NCBI GenBank assembly: GCA_900893395.1
Contig: CAAHFI010263521.1
Location: 1 to 23,079 of the forward strand
Direction of reading: 5' to 3'
Origin: Euglena gracilis
Taxonomy: Eukaryota > Euglenozoa > Euglenophyceae > Euglenales > Euglenaceae
Length of the DNA: 23,079 nucleotides
Part shown: one piece after another, positions 10,827 to 23,045 of the stretch
Position numbering within the stretch: position 1 is the stretch's first letter
Layout: each line of letters begins with the position of its first letter
The notes under the pieces: generated by a model
Databases searched by the model: none
Told to the model about the DNA's origin: nothing
The model's input: only the letters and a program-made list of their open reading frames with translations
Made by a program: the position numbers and the translations under genes

Positions 10827-12501
10827 GATATCCGCATGTTTTTCACACCCGTAGGCACTAATCCGGCCGGCACATCGGAATAGCTACACGGGGTTGCAAT
10901 GGGAACCCCCAATCGGTTTCCAGTTTTAGGGCCAAATCACGGTTTCCCATGGGCCCAAGTATGGGGACCAGGCTGTACTGACATTTGGGGTCGTCTTCCA
11001 CCCCTCCAAAACTGTCGCTATCTTGCTAGTTTTTTGATATCCGCATGTTTTTCACACCCGTAGGCACTAATCCGGCCGGCACATCGGAATAGCTACACGG
11101 GGGTTGCAATGGGAACCCCAATCGGTTTCCAGTTTTAGGGCCAAATCACGGTTTCCCATGGGCCCAAGTATGGGGACCAGGCTGTACTGACATTTGGGGT
11201 CGTCTTCCACCCCTCCAAAACTGTCGCTATCTTGCTAGTTTTTTGATATCCGCATGTTTTTCACACCCGTAGGCACTAATCCGGCCGGCACATCGGAATA
11301 GCTACACCGGGGGTTGCAATGGGAACCCCCAATCGGTTTCCAGTTTTAGGGCCAAATCACGGTTTCCCATGGGCCCAAGTATGGGGACCAGGCTGTACTG
11401 ACATTTGGGGTCGTCTTCCACCCCTCCAAAACTGTCGCTATCTTGCTAGTTTTTTGATATCCGCATGTTTTTCACACCCGTAGGCACTAATCCGGCCGGC
11501 ACATCGGAATAGCACACGGGGTTGCAATGGGAACCCCCAATCGGTTTCCAGTTTTAGGGCCAAATCACGGTTTCCCATGGGCCCAAGTATGGGGACCAGG
11601 CTGTACTGACATTTGGGGTCGTCTTCCACCCCTCCAAAACTGTCGCTATCTTGCTAGTTTTTTGATATCCGCATGTTTTTCACACCCGTAGGCACTAATC
11701 CGGCCGGCACATCGGAATAGCTAACCGGGGGTTGCAATGGGAACCCCCAATCGGTTTCCAGTTTTAGGGCCAAATCACGGTTTCCCATGGGCCCAAGTAT
11801 GGGGACCAGGCTGTACTGACATTTGGGGTCGTCTTCCACCCCTCCAAAACTGTCGCTATCTTGCTAGTTTTTTGATATCCGCATGTTTTTCACACCCGTA
11901 GGCACTAATCCGGCCGGCACATCGGAATAGCTAACCGGGGTTGCAATGGGAACCCCCAATCGGTTTCCAGTTTTAGGGCCAAATCACGGTTTCCCATGGG
12001 CCCAAGTATGGGGACCAGGCTGTACTGACATTTGGGGTCGTCTTCCACCCCTCCAAAACTGTCGCTATCTTGCTAGTTTTTTGATATCCGCATGTTTTTC
12101 ACACCCGTAGGCACTAATCCGGCCGGCACATCGGAATAGCTATACCGGGGTTGCAATGGGAACCCCCAATCGGTTTCCAGTTTTAGGGCCAAATCACGGT
12201 TTCCCATGGGCCCAAGTATGGGGACCAGGCTGTACTGACATTTGGGGTCGTCTTCCACCCCTCCAAAACTGTCGCTATCTTGCTAGTTTTTTGATATCCG
12301 CATGTTTTTCACACCCGTAGGCACTAATCCGGCCGGCACATCGGAATAGCACACCGGGGTTGCAATGGGAACCCCCAATCGGTTTCCAGTTTTAGGGCCA
12401 AATCACGGTTTCCCATGGGCCCAAGTATGGGGACCAGGCTGTACTGACATTTGGGGTCGTCTTCCACCCCTCCAAAACTGTCGCTATCTTGCTAGTTTTT
12501 T

Positions 12502-13129
12502 GATATCCGCATGTTTTTCACACCCGTAGGCACTAATCCGGCCGGCACATCGGAATAGCATACCGGGGGTTGCAATGGGAACCCCCAATCGGTTTCCAGT
12601 TTTAGGGCCAAATCACGGTTTCCCATGGGCCCAAGTATGGGGACCAGGCTGTACTGACATTTGGGGTCGTCTTCCACCCCTCCAAAACTGTCGCTATCTT
12701 GCTAGTTTTTTGATATCCGCATGTTTTTCACACCCGTAGGCACTAATCCGGCCGGCACATCGGAATAGCATACCGGGGTTGCAATGGGAACCCCCAATCG
12801 GTTTCCAGTTTTAGGGCCAAATCACGGTTTCCCATGGGCCCAAGTATGGGGACCAGGCTGTACTGACATTTGGGGTCGTCTTCCACCCCTCCAAAACTGT
12901 CGATATCTTGCTAGTTTTTTGATATCCGCATGTTTTTCACACCCGTAGGCACTAATCCGGCCGGCACATCGGAATAGCATACCGGGGTTGCAATGGGAAC
13001 CCCCAATCGGTTTCCAGTTTTAGGGCCAAATCACGGTTTCCCATGGGCCCAAGTATGGGGACCAGGCTGTACTGACATTTGGGGTCGTCTTCCACCCCTC
13101 CAAAACTGTCGATATCTTGCTAGTTTTTT
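12502..13129. repeat. Three adjacent monomers with private gcatacc junction
   Basis: Units starting at 12502, 12712 and 12921 share the junction gcatacc. I see the same catacc text elsewhere only at 15837 (gccatacc). Adjacent sharing of a rare form indicates a recent short-range duplication or conversion. Similar pairs occur at 8520/8730 (gcacacc with G5), 17696/17904 (aatactacc plus ggggaacc) and 18520/18725 (aatactatacc plus aggccaaatc). Confidence 0.7.
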
Positions 13130-14167
13130 GATATCCGCATGTTTTTCACACCCGTAGGCACTAATCCGGCCGGCACATCGGAATAGCTACCGGGGTTGCA
13201 ATGGGAACCCCCAATCGGTTTCCAGTTTTAGGGCCAAATCACGGTTTCCCATGGGCCCAAGTATGGGGACCAGGCTGTACTGACATTTGGGGTCGTCTTC
13301 CACCCCTCCAAAACTGTCGATCTTGCTAGTTTTTTGATATCCGCATGTTTTTCACACCCGTAGGCACTAATCCGGCCGGCACATCGGAATAGCTATACCG
13401 GGGTTGCAATGGGAACCCCCAATCGGTTTCCAGTTTTAGGGCCAAATCACGGTTTCCCATGGGCCCAAGTATGGGGACCAGGCTGTACTGACATTTGGGG
13501 TCGTCTTCCACCCCTCCAAAACTGTCGATATCTTGCTAGTTTTTTGATATCCGCATGTTTTTCACACCCGTAGGCACTAATCCGGCCGGCACATCGGAAT
13601 AGCACCGGGGTTGCAATGGGAACCCCCAATCGGTTTCCAGTTTTAGGCCAAATCACGGTTTCCCATGGGCCCAAGTATGGGGACCAGGCTGTACTGACAT
13701 TTGGGGTCGTCTTCCACCCCTCCAAAACTGTCGCTATCTTGCTAGTTTTTTGATATCCGCATGTTTTTCACACCCGTAGGCACTAATCCGGCCGGCACAT
13801 CGGAATAGCTACACCGGGGTTGCAATGGGAACCCCCAATCGGTTTCCAGTTTTAGGGCCAAATCACGGTTTCCCATGGGCCCAAGTATGGGACCAGGCTG
13901 TACTGACATTTGGGGTCGTCTTCCACCCCTCCAAAACTGTCGATATCTTGCTAGTTTTTTGATATCCGCATGTTTTTCACACCCGTAGGCACTAATCCGG
14001 CCGGCACATCGGAATAGCTACCGGGGTTGCAATGGGAACCCCAATCGGTTTCCAGTTTTAGGGCCAAATCACGGTTTCCCATGGGCCCAAGTATGGGGAC
14101 CAGGCTGTACTGACATTTGGGGTCGTCTTCCACCCCTCCAAAACTGTCGATATCTTGCTAGTTTTTT

Positions 14168-15836
14168 GATATCCGCATGTTTTTCACACCCGTAGGCACT
14201 AATCCGGCCGGCACATCGGAATAGCTACACCGGGGTTGCAATGGGAACCCCAATCGGTTTCCAGTTTTAGGGCCAAATCACGGTTTCCCATGGGCCCAAG
14301 TATGGGGACCAGGCTGTACTGACATTTGGGGTCGTCTTCCACCCCTCCAAAACTGTCGCTATCTTGCTAGTTTTTTGATATCCGCATGTTTTTCACACCC
14401 GTAGGCACTAATCCGGCCGGCACATCGGAATAGCTACACCGGGGGTTGCAATGGGAACCCCAATCGGTTTCCAGTTTTAGGCCAAATCACGGTTTCCCAT
14501 GGGCCCAAGTATGGGACCAGGCTGTACTGACATTTGGGGTCGTCTTCCACCCCTCCAAAACTGTCGATATCTTGCTAGTTTTTTGATATCCGCATGTTTT
14601 TCACACCCGTAGGCACTAATCCGGCCGGCACATCGGAATAGCTACACCGGGGTTGCAATGGGAACCCCCAATCGGTTTCCAGTTTTAGGGCCAAATCACG
14701 GTTTCCCATGGGCCCAAGTATGGGACCAGGCTGTACTGACATTTGGGGTCGTCTTCCACCCCTCCAAAACTGTCGCTATCTTGCTAGTTTTTTGATATCC
14801 GCATGTTTTTCACACCCGTAGGCACTAATCCGGCCGGCACATCGGAATAGCTATACCGGGGGTTGCAATGGGAACCCCCAATCGGTTTCCAGTTTTAGGG
14901 CCAAATCACGGTTTCCCATGGGCCCAAGTATGGGACCAGGCTGTACTGACATTTGGGGTCGTCTTCCACCCCTCCAAAACTGTCGATCTTGCTAGTTTTT
15001 TGATATCCGCATGTTTTTCACACCCGTAGGCACTAATCCGGCCGGCACATCGGAATAGCTACCGGGGTTGCAATGGGAACCCCCAATCGGTTTCCAGTTT
15101 TAGGGCCAAATCACGGTTTCCCATGGGCCCAAGTATGGGGACCAGGCTGTACTGACATTTGGGGTCGTCTTCCACCCCTCCAAAACTGTCGCTATCTTGC
15201 TAGTTTTTTGATATCCGCATGTTTTTCACACCCGTAGGCACTAATCCGGCCGGCACATCGGAATAGCTACACCGGGGGTTGCAATGGGAACCCCCAATCG
15301 GTTTCCAGTTTTAGGGCCAAATCACGGTTTCCCATGGGCCCAAGTATGGGACCAGGCTGTACTGACATTTGGGGTCGTCTTCCACCCCTCCAAAACTGTC
15401 GATATCTTGCTAGTTTTTTGATATCCGCATGTTTTTCACACCCGTAGGCACTAATCCGGCCGGCACATCGGAATAGCTACACCGGGGTTGCAATGGGAAC
15501 CCCCAATCGGTTTCCAGTTTTAGGCCAAATCACGGTTTCCCATGGGCCCAAGTATGGGGACCAGGCTGTACTGACATTTGGGGTCGTCTTCCACCCCTCC
15601 AAAACTGTCGCTATCTTGCTAGTTTTTTGATATCCGCATGTTTTTCACACCCGTAGGCACTAATCCGGCCGGCACATCGGAATAGCTATACCGGGGTTGC
15701 AATGGGAACCCCAATCGGTTTCCAGTTTTAGGGCCAAATCACGGTTTCCCATGGGCCCAAGTATGGGACCAGGCTGTACTGACATTTGGGGTCGTCTTCC
15801 ACCCCTCCAAAACTGTCGATATCTTGCTAGTTTTTT
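14168..15836. repeat. Local dimeric higher-order repeat (~416 bp), linked markers
   Basis: Successive units alternate. Those starting at 14168, 14585, 15002 and 15420 have a G4 run and the tail gtcgctatc. Those starting at 14377, 14794 and 15210 have G5 and the tail gtcgatatc or gtcgatc. The unit at 15629 keeps the A-type tail but has G4, so the linkage weakens there. A third site follows the same pattern in seven of eight units: tatggggacc in the first class (except 14585) and tatgggacc in the second. Confidence 0.75.
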
Positions 15837-16878
15837 GATATCCGCATGTTTTTCACACCCGTAGGCACTAATCCGGCCGGCACATCGGAATAGCCATACC
15901 GGGGTTGCAATGGGAACCCCCAATCGGTTTCCAGTTTTAGGGCCAAATCACGGTTTCCCATGGGCCCAAGTATGGGGACCAGGCTGTACTGACATTTGGG
16001 GTCGTCTTCCACCCCTCCAAAACTGTCGATATCTTGCTAGTTTTTTGATATCCGCATGTTTTTCACACCCGTAGGCACTAATCCGGCCGGCACATCGGAA
16101 TAGCTATACCGGGGTTGCAATGGGAACCCCCAATCGGTTTCCAGTTTTAGGGCCAAATCACGGTTTCCCATGGGCCCAAGTATGGGACCAGGCTGTACTG
16201 ACATTTGGGGTCGTCTTCCACCCCTCCAAAACTGTCGATCTTGCTAGTTTTTTGATATCCGCATGTTTTTCACACCCGTAGGCACTAATCCGGCCGGCAC
16301 ATCGGAATAGCTATACCGGGGGTTGCAATGGGAACCCCCAATCGGTTTCCAGTTTTAGGGCCAAATCACGGTTTCCCATGGGCCCAAGTATGGGACCAGG
16401 CTGTACTGACATTTGGGGTCGTCTTCCACCCCTCCAAAACTGTCGATATCTTGCTAGTTTTTTGATATCCGCATGTTTTTCACACCCGTAGGCACTAATC
16501 CGGCCGGCACATCGGAATAGCTACCGGGGTTGCAATGGGAACCCCAATCGGTTTCCAGTTTTAGGGCCAAATCACGGTTTCCCATGGGCCCAAGTATGGG
16601 ACCAGGCTGTACTGACATTTGGGGTCGTCTTCCACCCCTCCAAAACTGTCGATATCTTGCTAGTTTTTTGATATCCGCATGTTTTTCACACCCGTAGGCA
16701 CTAATCCGGCCGGCACATCGGAATACTATACCGGGGTTGCAATGGGAACCCCCAATCGGTTTCCAGTTTTAGGGCCAAATCACGGTTTCCCATGGGCCCA
16801 AGTATGGGGACCAGGCTGTACTGACATTTGGGGTCGTCTTCCACCCCTCCAAAACTGTCGATATCTTGCTAGTTTTTT

Positions 16879-17072
16879 GATATCCGCATGTTTTTCACAC
16901 CCGTAGGCACTAATCCGGCCGGCACATCGGAATAGCTATACCGGGGGTTGCAATGGGAACCCCCAATCGGTTTCCAGTTTTAGGGCCAAATCACGGTTTC
17001 CCATGGGCCCAGTATGGGACCAGGCTGTACTGACATTTGACCCCTCCAAAACTGTCGATCTGCTAGTTTTTT
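16879..17072. repeat. Short monomer (194 bp) with a deletion
   Basis: Around 17031-17060 the text runs gacatttgacccctcc, so most of ggggtcgtcttcca is missing. Further on gatctgctag replaces gatcttgctag. Hairpin 2 is lost in this copy. The neighbouring units are normal in length, so the deletion is confined to one unit. Confidence 0.85.
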
Positions 17073-18927
17073 GATATCCGCATGTTTTTCACACCCGTAG
17101 GCACTAATCCGGCCGGCACATCGGAATACCTATACCGGGGGTTGCAATGGGAACCCCCAATCGGTTTCCAGTTTTAGGGCCAAATCACGGTTTCCCATGG
17201 GCCCAAGTATGGGGACCAGGCTGTACTGACATTTGGGGTCGTCTTCCACCCCTCCAAAACTGTCGATCTTGCTAGTTTTTTGATATCCGCATGTTTTTCA
17301 CACCCGTAGGCACTAATCCGGCCGGCACATCGGAATAGCTAACCGGGGGTTGCAATGGGAACCCCAATCGGTTTCCAGTTTTAGGCCAAATCACGGTTTC
17401 CCATGGGCCCAAGTATGGGACCAGGCTGTACTGACATTTGGGGTCGTCTTCCACCCCTCCAAAACTGTCGATACTTGCTAGTTTTTTGATATCCGCATGT
17501 TTTTCACACCCGTAGGCACTAATCCGGCCGGCACATCGGAATAGCTACCGGGGGTTGCAATGGGAACCCCCAATCGGTTTCCAGTTTTAGGGCCAAATCA
17601 CGGTTTCCCATGGGCCCAAGTATGGGGACCAGGCTGTACTGACATTTGGGTCGTCTTCCACCCCTCCAAAACTGTCGATATCTTGCTAGTTTTTTGATAT
17701 CCGCATGTTTTTCACACCCGTAGGCACTAATCCGGCCGGCACATCGGAATACTACCGGGGTTGCAATGGGAACCCCCAATCGGTTTCCAGTTTTAGGGCC
17801 AAATCACGGTTTCCCATGGGCCCAAGTATGGGGAACCAGGCTGTACTGACATTTGGGGTCGTCTTCCACCCCTCCAAAAACTGTCGTATCTTGCTAGTTT
17901 TTTGATATCCGCATGTTTTTCACACCCGTAGGCACTAATCCGGCCGGCACATCGGAATACTACCGGGGTTGCAATGGGAACCCCCAATCGGTTTCCAGTT
18001 TTAGGCCAAATCACGGTTTCCCATGGGCCCAAGTATGGGGAACCAGGCTGTACTGACATTTGGGGTCGTCTTCCACCCCTCCAAAAACTGTCGATCTTGC
18101 TAGTTTTTTGATATCCGCATGTTTTTCACACCCGTAGGCACTAATCCGGCCGGCACATCGGAATAGCTACCCGGGGTTGCAATGGGAACCCCCAATCGGT
18201 TTCCAGTTTTAGGCCAAATCACGGTTTCCCATGGGCCCAAGTATGGGACCAGGCTGTACTGACATTTGGGGTCGTCTTCCACCCCTCCAAAAACGTCGAT
18301 CTTGCTAGTTTTTTGATATCCGCATGTTTTTCACACCCGTAGGCACTAATCCGGCCGGCACATCGGAATAGCTACCGGGGTTGCAATGGGAACCCCCAAT
18401 CGGTTTCCAGTTTTAGGGCCAAATCACGGTTTCCCATGGGCCCAAGTATGGGACCAGGCTGTACTGACATTTGGGGTCGTCTTCCACCCCTCCAAAAACG
18501 TCGATCTTGCTAGTTTTTTGATATCCGCATGTTTTTCACACCCGTAGGCACTAATCCGGCCGGCACATCGGAATACTATACCGGGGTTGCAATGGGAACC
18601 CCCAATCGGTTTCCAGTTTTAGGCCAAATCACGGTTTCCCATGGGCCCAAGTATGGGACCAGGCTGTACTGACATTTGGGGTCGTCTTCCACCCCTCCAA
18701 AAACGTCGATCTTGCTAGTTTTTTGATATCCGCATGTTTTTCACACCCGTAGGCACTAATCCGGCCGGCACATCGGAATACTATACCGGGGTTGCAATGG
18801 GAACCCCCAATCGGTTTCCAGTTTTAGGCCAAATCACGGTTTCCCATGGGCCCAAGTATGGGACCAGGCTGTACTGACATTTGGGGTCGTCTTCCACCCC
18901 TCCAAAACGTCGATCTTGCTAGTTTTT

Positions 18928-19519
18928 GATATCCGCATGTTTTTCACACCCGTAGGCACTAATCCGGCCGGCACATCGGAATACCTATACCGGGGGTTGC
19001 AATGGGAACCCCCAATCGGTTTCCAGTTTTAGGCCCAAATCACGGTTTCCTGGGCCCAAGTATGGGAACCAGGCTGTACTGACATTTGGGGTCGTCTTCC
19101 ACCCCAAAAACGTCGGCTAGTTTTTTGATATCCGCATGTTTTTCACACCCGTAGGCACTAATCCGGCCGGCACATCGGAATACCTATACCGGGGGTTGCA
19201 ATGGGAACCCCAATCGGTTTCCAGTTTTAGGCCCAAATCACGCTTTCACGGGCCCAAGTGGCCAGGCTGTACTGACATTTGGGGTCGTCTTCCACCCTCC
19301 AAAACGTCGATACCTTGCTAGTTTTTTGATATCCGCATGTTTTTCACACCCGTAGGCACTAATCCGGCCGGCACATCGGAATACCTATACCGGGGTTGCA
19401 ATGGGAACCCCCAATCGGTTTCCAGTTTTAGGCCCAAATCACGCTTTCCTGGGCCCAAGTATGGGAACCAGGCTGTACTGACATTTGGGGTCGTCTTCCA
19501 CCCAAAAACGTCGATTTTT
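18928..19519. repeat. Cluster of three shortened monomers at the B/C transition
   Basis: Three units in a row are 199, 201 and 192 bp. The first reads accccaaaaacgtcggctag, losing ctcc and most of the tail. The second has lost bases around ggcccaagtggccagg and in caccctcc. The third reads cacccaaaaacgtcgatttttg, losing ctcc and accttgctag. The concentration of deletions exactly where type C begins is notable. Confidence 0.8.
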
Positions 19520-20772
19520 GATATCCGCATGTTTTTCACACCCGTAGGCACTAATCCGGCCGGCACATCGGAATACCTATACCGGGGGTTGCAATGGGAA
19601 CCCCAATCGGTTTCCAGTTTTAGGCCCAAATCACGCTTTCCCATGGGCCCAAGTGTGGGAACCAGGCTGTACTGACATTTGGGGTCGTCTTCCACCCCTC
19701 CAAAAACGTCGATACCTTGCTAGTTTTTTGATATCCGCATGTTTTTCACACCCGTAGGCACTAATCCGGCCGGCACATCGGAATACCTATACCGGGGGTT
19801 GCAATGGGAACCCCCAATCGGTTTCCAGTTTTAGGCCCAAATCACGGTTTCCCATGGGCCCAAGTATGGGAACCAGGCTGTACTGACATTTGGGGTCGTC
19901 TTCCACCCCTCCAAAAACGTCGATACCTTGCTAGTTTTTTGATATCCGCATGTTTTTCACACCCGTAGGCACTAATCCGGCCGGCACATCGGAATACCTA
20001 TACGGGGGTTGCAATGGGAACCCCCAATCGGTTTCCAGTTTTAGGCCCAAATCACGGTTTCCTGGGCCCAAGTATGGGAACCAGGCTGTACTGACATTTG
20101 GGGTCGTCTTCCACCCCTCCAAAAACGTCGATACCTTGCTAGTTTTTTGATATCCGCATGTTTTTCACACCCGTAGGCACTAATCCGGCCGGCACATCGG
20201 AATACCTATACCGGGGTTGCAATGGGAACCCCCAATCGGTTTCCAGTTTTAGGCCCAAATCACGCTTTCCTGGCCCAAGTATGGGAACCAGGCTGTACTG
20301 ACATTTGGGGTCGTCTTCCACCCCTCCAAAAACGTCGATACCTTGCTAGTTTTTTGATATCCGCATGTTTTTCACACCCGTAGGCACTAATCCGGCCGGC
20401 ACATCGGAATACCTATACCGGGGTTGCAATGGGAACCCCCAATCGGTTTCCAGTTTTAGGCCCAAATCACGTTTCCCGGGCCCAAGTATGGGAACCAGGC
20501 TGTACTGACATTTGGGGTCGTCTTCCACCCCTCCAAAAACGTCGATACCTTGCTAGTTTTTTGATATCCGCATGTTTTTCACACCCGTAGGCACTAATCC
20601 GGCCGGCACATCGGAATACCTATACCGGGGTTGCAATGGGAACCCCCAATCGGTTTCCAGTTTTAGGCCCAAATCACGGTTTCCCATGGGCCCAAGTATG
20701 GGAACCAGGCTGTACTGACATTTGGGGTCGTCTTCCACCCCTCCAAAAACGTCGATACCTTGCTAGTTTTTT

Positions 20773-20976
20773 GATATCCGCATGTTTTTCACACCCGTAG
20801 GCACCCGCCGGCACATCGGAATACCTATACCGGGGGTTGCAATGGGAACCCCCAATCGGTTTCCAGTTTTAGGCCCAAATCACGGTTTCCTGGGCCCAAG
20901 TATGGGAACCAGGCTGTACTGACATTTGGGGTCGTCTTCCACCCCTCCAAAAACGTCGATACCTTGCTAGTTTTTT
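20773..20976. repeat. Monomer with a deletion in the otherwise invariant block
   Basis: At about 20800-20815 the text reads aggcacccgccggcac where other units have aggcactaatccggccggcac. The palindrome ccggccgg is destroyed. This is the only clear break of that palindrome I found among the 111 units. Confidence 0.85.
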
Positions 20977-21393
20977 GATATCCGCATGTTTTTCACACCC
21001 GTAGGCACTAATCCGGCCGGCACATCGGAATACCTATACCGGGGTTGCAATGGGAACCCCCAATCGGTTTCCAGTTTTAGGCCCAAATCACGGTTTCCTG
21101 GGCCCAAGTATGGGAACCAGGCTGTACTGACATTTGGGGTCGTCTTCCACCCCTCCAAAAACGTCGATACCTTGCTAGTTTTTTGATATCCGCATGTTTT
21201 TCACACCCGTAGGCACTAATCCGGCCGGCACATCGGAATACCTATACCGGGGGTTGCAATGGGAACCCCCAATCGGTTTCCAGTTTTAGGCCCAAATCAC
21301 GGTTTCCTGGGCCCAAGTGTGGGAACCAGGCTGTACTGACATTTGGGGTCGTCTTCCACCCCTCCAAAAACGTCGATACCTTGCTAGTTTTTT

Positions 21394-21601
21394 GATATCC
21401 GCATGTTTTTCACACCCGTAGGCACTAATCCGGCCGGCACATCGGAATACCTATACCGGGGTTGCAATGGGAACCCCCAATCGGTTTCCAGTTTTAGGCC
21501 CAAATCACGGTTTCCTGGGCCCAAGTATGGGAACCAGGCTGTACTGACATTTGGGGTCGTCTTCCACCCCTCCAAAAACGTCGATACCTTGCTAGTTTTT
21601 T
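21394..21601. repeat. Representative type C monomer (208 bp)
   Basis: This unit carries all the type C markers: cctatacc junction, G4 run, aggcccaaatc, tttcctgggccc, tatgggaacc and aaaaacgtcgataccttgc. It looks the same as the unit starting at 20977, two monomers upstream. The units at 21185 and 21602 also match each other apart from aagtgtggg versus aagtatggg. The block 20977-21393 is therefore nearly repeated as 21394-21810, a recent 417-bp dimer duplication. Confidence 0.9.
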
Positions 21602-21810
21602 GATATCCGCATGTTTTTCACACCCGTAGGCACTAATCCGGCCGGCACATCGGAATACCTATACCGGGGGTTGCAATGGGAACCCCCAATCGGTTTCCAG
21701 TTTTAGGCCCAAATCACGGTTTCCTGGGCCCAAGTATGGGAACCAGGCTGTACTGACATTTGGGGTCGTCTTCCACCCCTCCAAAAACGTCGATACCTTG
21801 CTAGTTTTTT

Positions 21811-22217
21811 GATATCCGCATGTTTTTCACACCCGTAGGCACTAATCCGGCCGGCACATCGGAATACCTATACCGGGGTTGCAATGGGAACCCCCAATCG
21901 TTTCCCAGTTTTAGGCCCAAATCACGCTTTCCTGGGCCCAAGTGGGAACCAGGCTGTACTGACATTTGGGGTCGTCTTCCACCCCTCCAAAAACGTCGAT
22001 ACCTTGCTAGTTTTATATCCGCATGTTTTTCACACCCGTAGGCACTAATCCGGCCGGCACATCGGAATACCTATACCGGGGGTTGCAATGGGAACCCCCA
22101 ATCGGTTTCCAGTTTTAGGCCCAAATCACGGTTTCCTGGGCCCAAGGGAACCAGGCTGTACTGACATTTGGGGTCGTCTTCCACCCCTCAAAAACGTCGA
22201 TACCTTGCTAGTTTTTT
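21811..22217. repeat. Two divergent type C monomers
   Basis: The first unit reads caatcgtttcccag instead of caatcggtttccag, has aagtgggaacc, and ends with gctagttttatatcc, so the gatatc that opens the next unit is altered. The second has cccaagggaacc and cacccctcaaaaacg. Together they are the most irregular pair in the right domain apart from the cluster at 18928-19519. Confidence 0.8.
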
Positions 22218-23045
22218 GATATCCGCATGTTTTTCACACCCGTAGGCACTAATCCGGCCGGCACATCGGAATACCTATACCGGGGTTGCAATGGGAACCC
22301 CAATCGGTTTCCAGTTTTAGGCCCAAATCACGCTTTCCTGGGCCCAAGTGTGGGAACCAGGCTGTACTGACATTTGGGGTCGTCTTCCACCCCTCCAAAA
22401 ACGTCGATACCTTGCTAGTTTTTTGATATCCGCATGTTTTTCACACCCGTAGGCACTAATCCGGCCGGCACATCGGAATACCTATACCGGGGGTTGCAAT
22501 GGGAACCCCCAATCGGTTTCCAGTTTTAGGCCCAAATCACGGTTTCCCATGGGCCCAAGTATGGGAACCAGGCTGTACTGACATTTGGGGTCGTCTTCCA
22601 CCCCTCCAAAAACGTCGATACTTGCTAGTTTTTTGATATCCGCATGTTTTTCACACCCGTAGGCACTAATCCGGCCGGCACATCGGAATACCTATACCGG
22701 GGTTGCAATGGGAACCCCCAATCGGTTTCCAGTTTTAGGCCCAAATCACGGTTTCCTGGGCCCAAGTGTGGGAACCAGGCTGTACTGACATTTGGGGTCG
22801 TCTTCCACCCCTCCAAAAACGTCGATACTTGCTAGTTTTTTGATATCCGCATGTTTTTCACACCCGTAGGCACTAATCCGGCCGGCACATCGGAATACCT
22901 ATACCGGGGGTTGCAATGGGAACCCCAATCGGTTTCCAGTTTTAGGCCCAAATCACGCTTTCCTGGGCCAAGTGGGAACCAGGCTGTACTGACATTTGGG
23001 GTCGTCTTCCACCCCTCCAAAAACGTCGATACCTTGCTAGTTTTT

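Larger units (their letters stand above)
145..12082. repeat. Type A subfamily domain (57 monomers)
   Basis: These units average 209.4 bp. Typical sites are: junction gcaacacc, gctacacc, gcacacc or gctaacc; ttttagggccaaatc; ggtttcccatgggccc; mostly tatggggacc; and ccaaaactgtcgctatcttgc. Only isolated units carry the type B tail gtcgatatc, for example at 1789 and 8501. Junction state changes from mostly gcaa/gcac in the first 2.6 kb to mostly gcta by 9-12 kb. The domain is therefore itself graded rather than uniform. The right limit is set where ctatacc/catacc junctions first appear (12083 onward) and is approximate. Confidence 0.8.
12083..18927. repeat. Type B subfamily domain (33 monomers, transitional)
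   Basis: These units average 207.4 bp. Junctions are ctatacc, catacc, ctacacc or ctacc. The tail is often gtcgatatcttgc, which creates a second GATATC, or the shorter gtcgatcttgc. The second G-run is often three rather than four (tatgggacc). Towards the right end, features of type C appear one after another: aaaaac from 17876, aaaaacgtcg from 18289, and loss of the g before c in 'aata(g)ct' in several units after 16670. The sequence reads as an intermediate between the A and C domains. Both limits are judgement calls. Confidence 0.75.
20563..23045. repeat. Local dimeric higher-order repeat (~414 bp), G4/G5 alternation
   Basis: In the twelve successive units starting at 20563, 20773, 20977, 21185, 21394, 21602, 21811, 22014, 22218, 22425, 22635 and 22842, the run after cctatacc is G4, G5, G4, G5 and so on without a break. 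Within this stretch 20977-21393 and 21394-21810 are almost the same dimer. Other variable sites (gctttcc, gtgtggg, C4) do not follow the alternation, so they probably arose after the dimer spread. Confidence 0.75.

Noticed and set aside
19318-19695. The longest reverse open frame (125 codons), and an overlapping forward one, at 19318-19695.
   Set aside because: It exists because the unit at 19328 lost its CTAG-bearing tail, so two monomer readings run together. It is an accident of deletion, not a gene.
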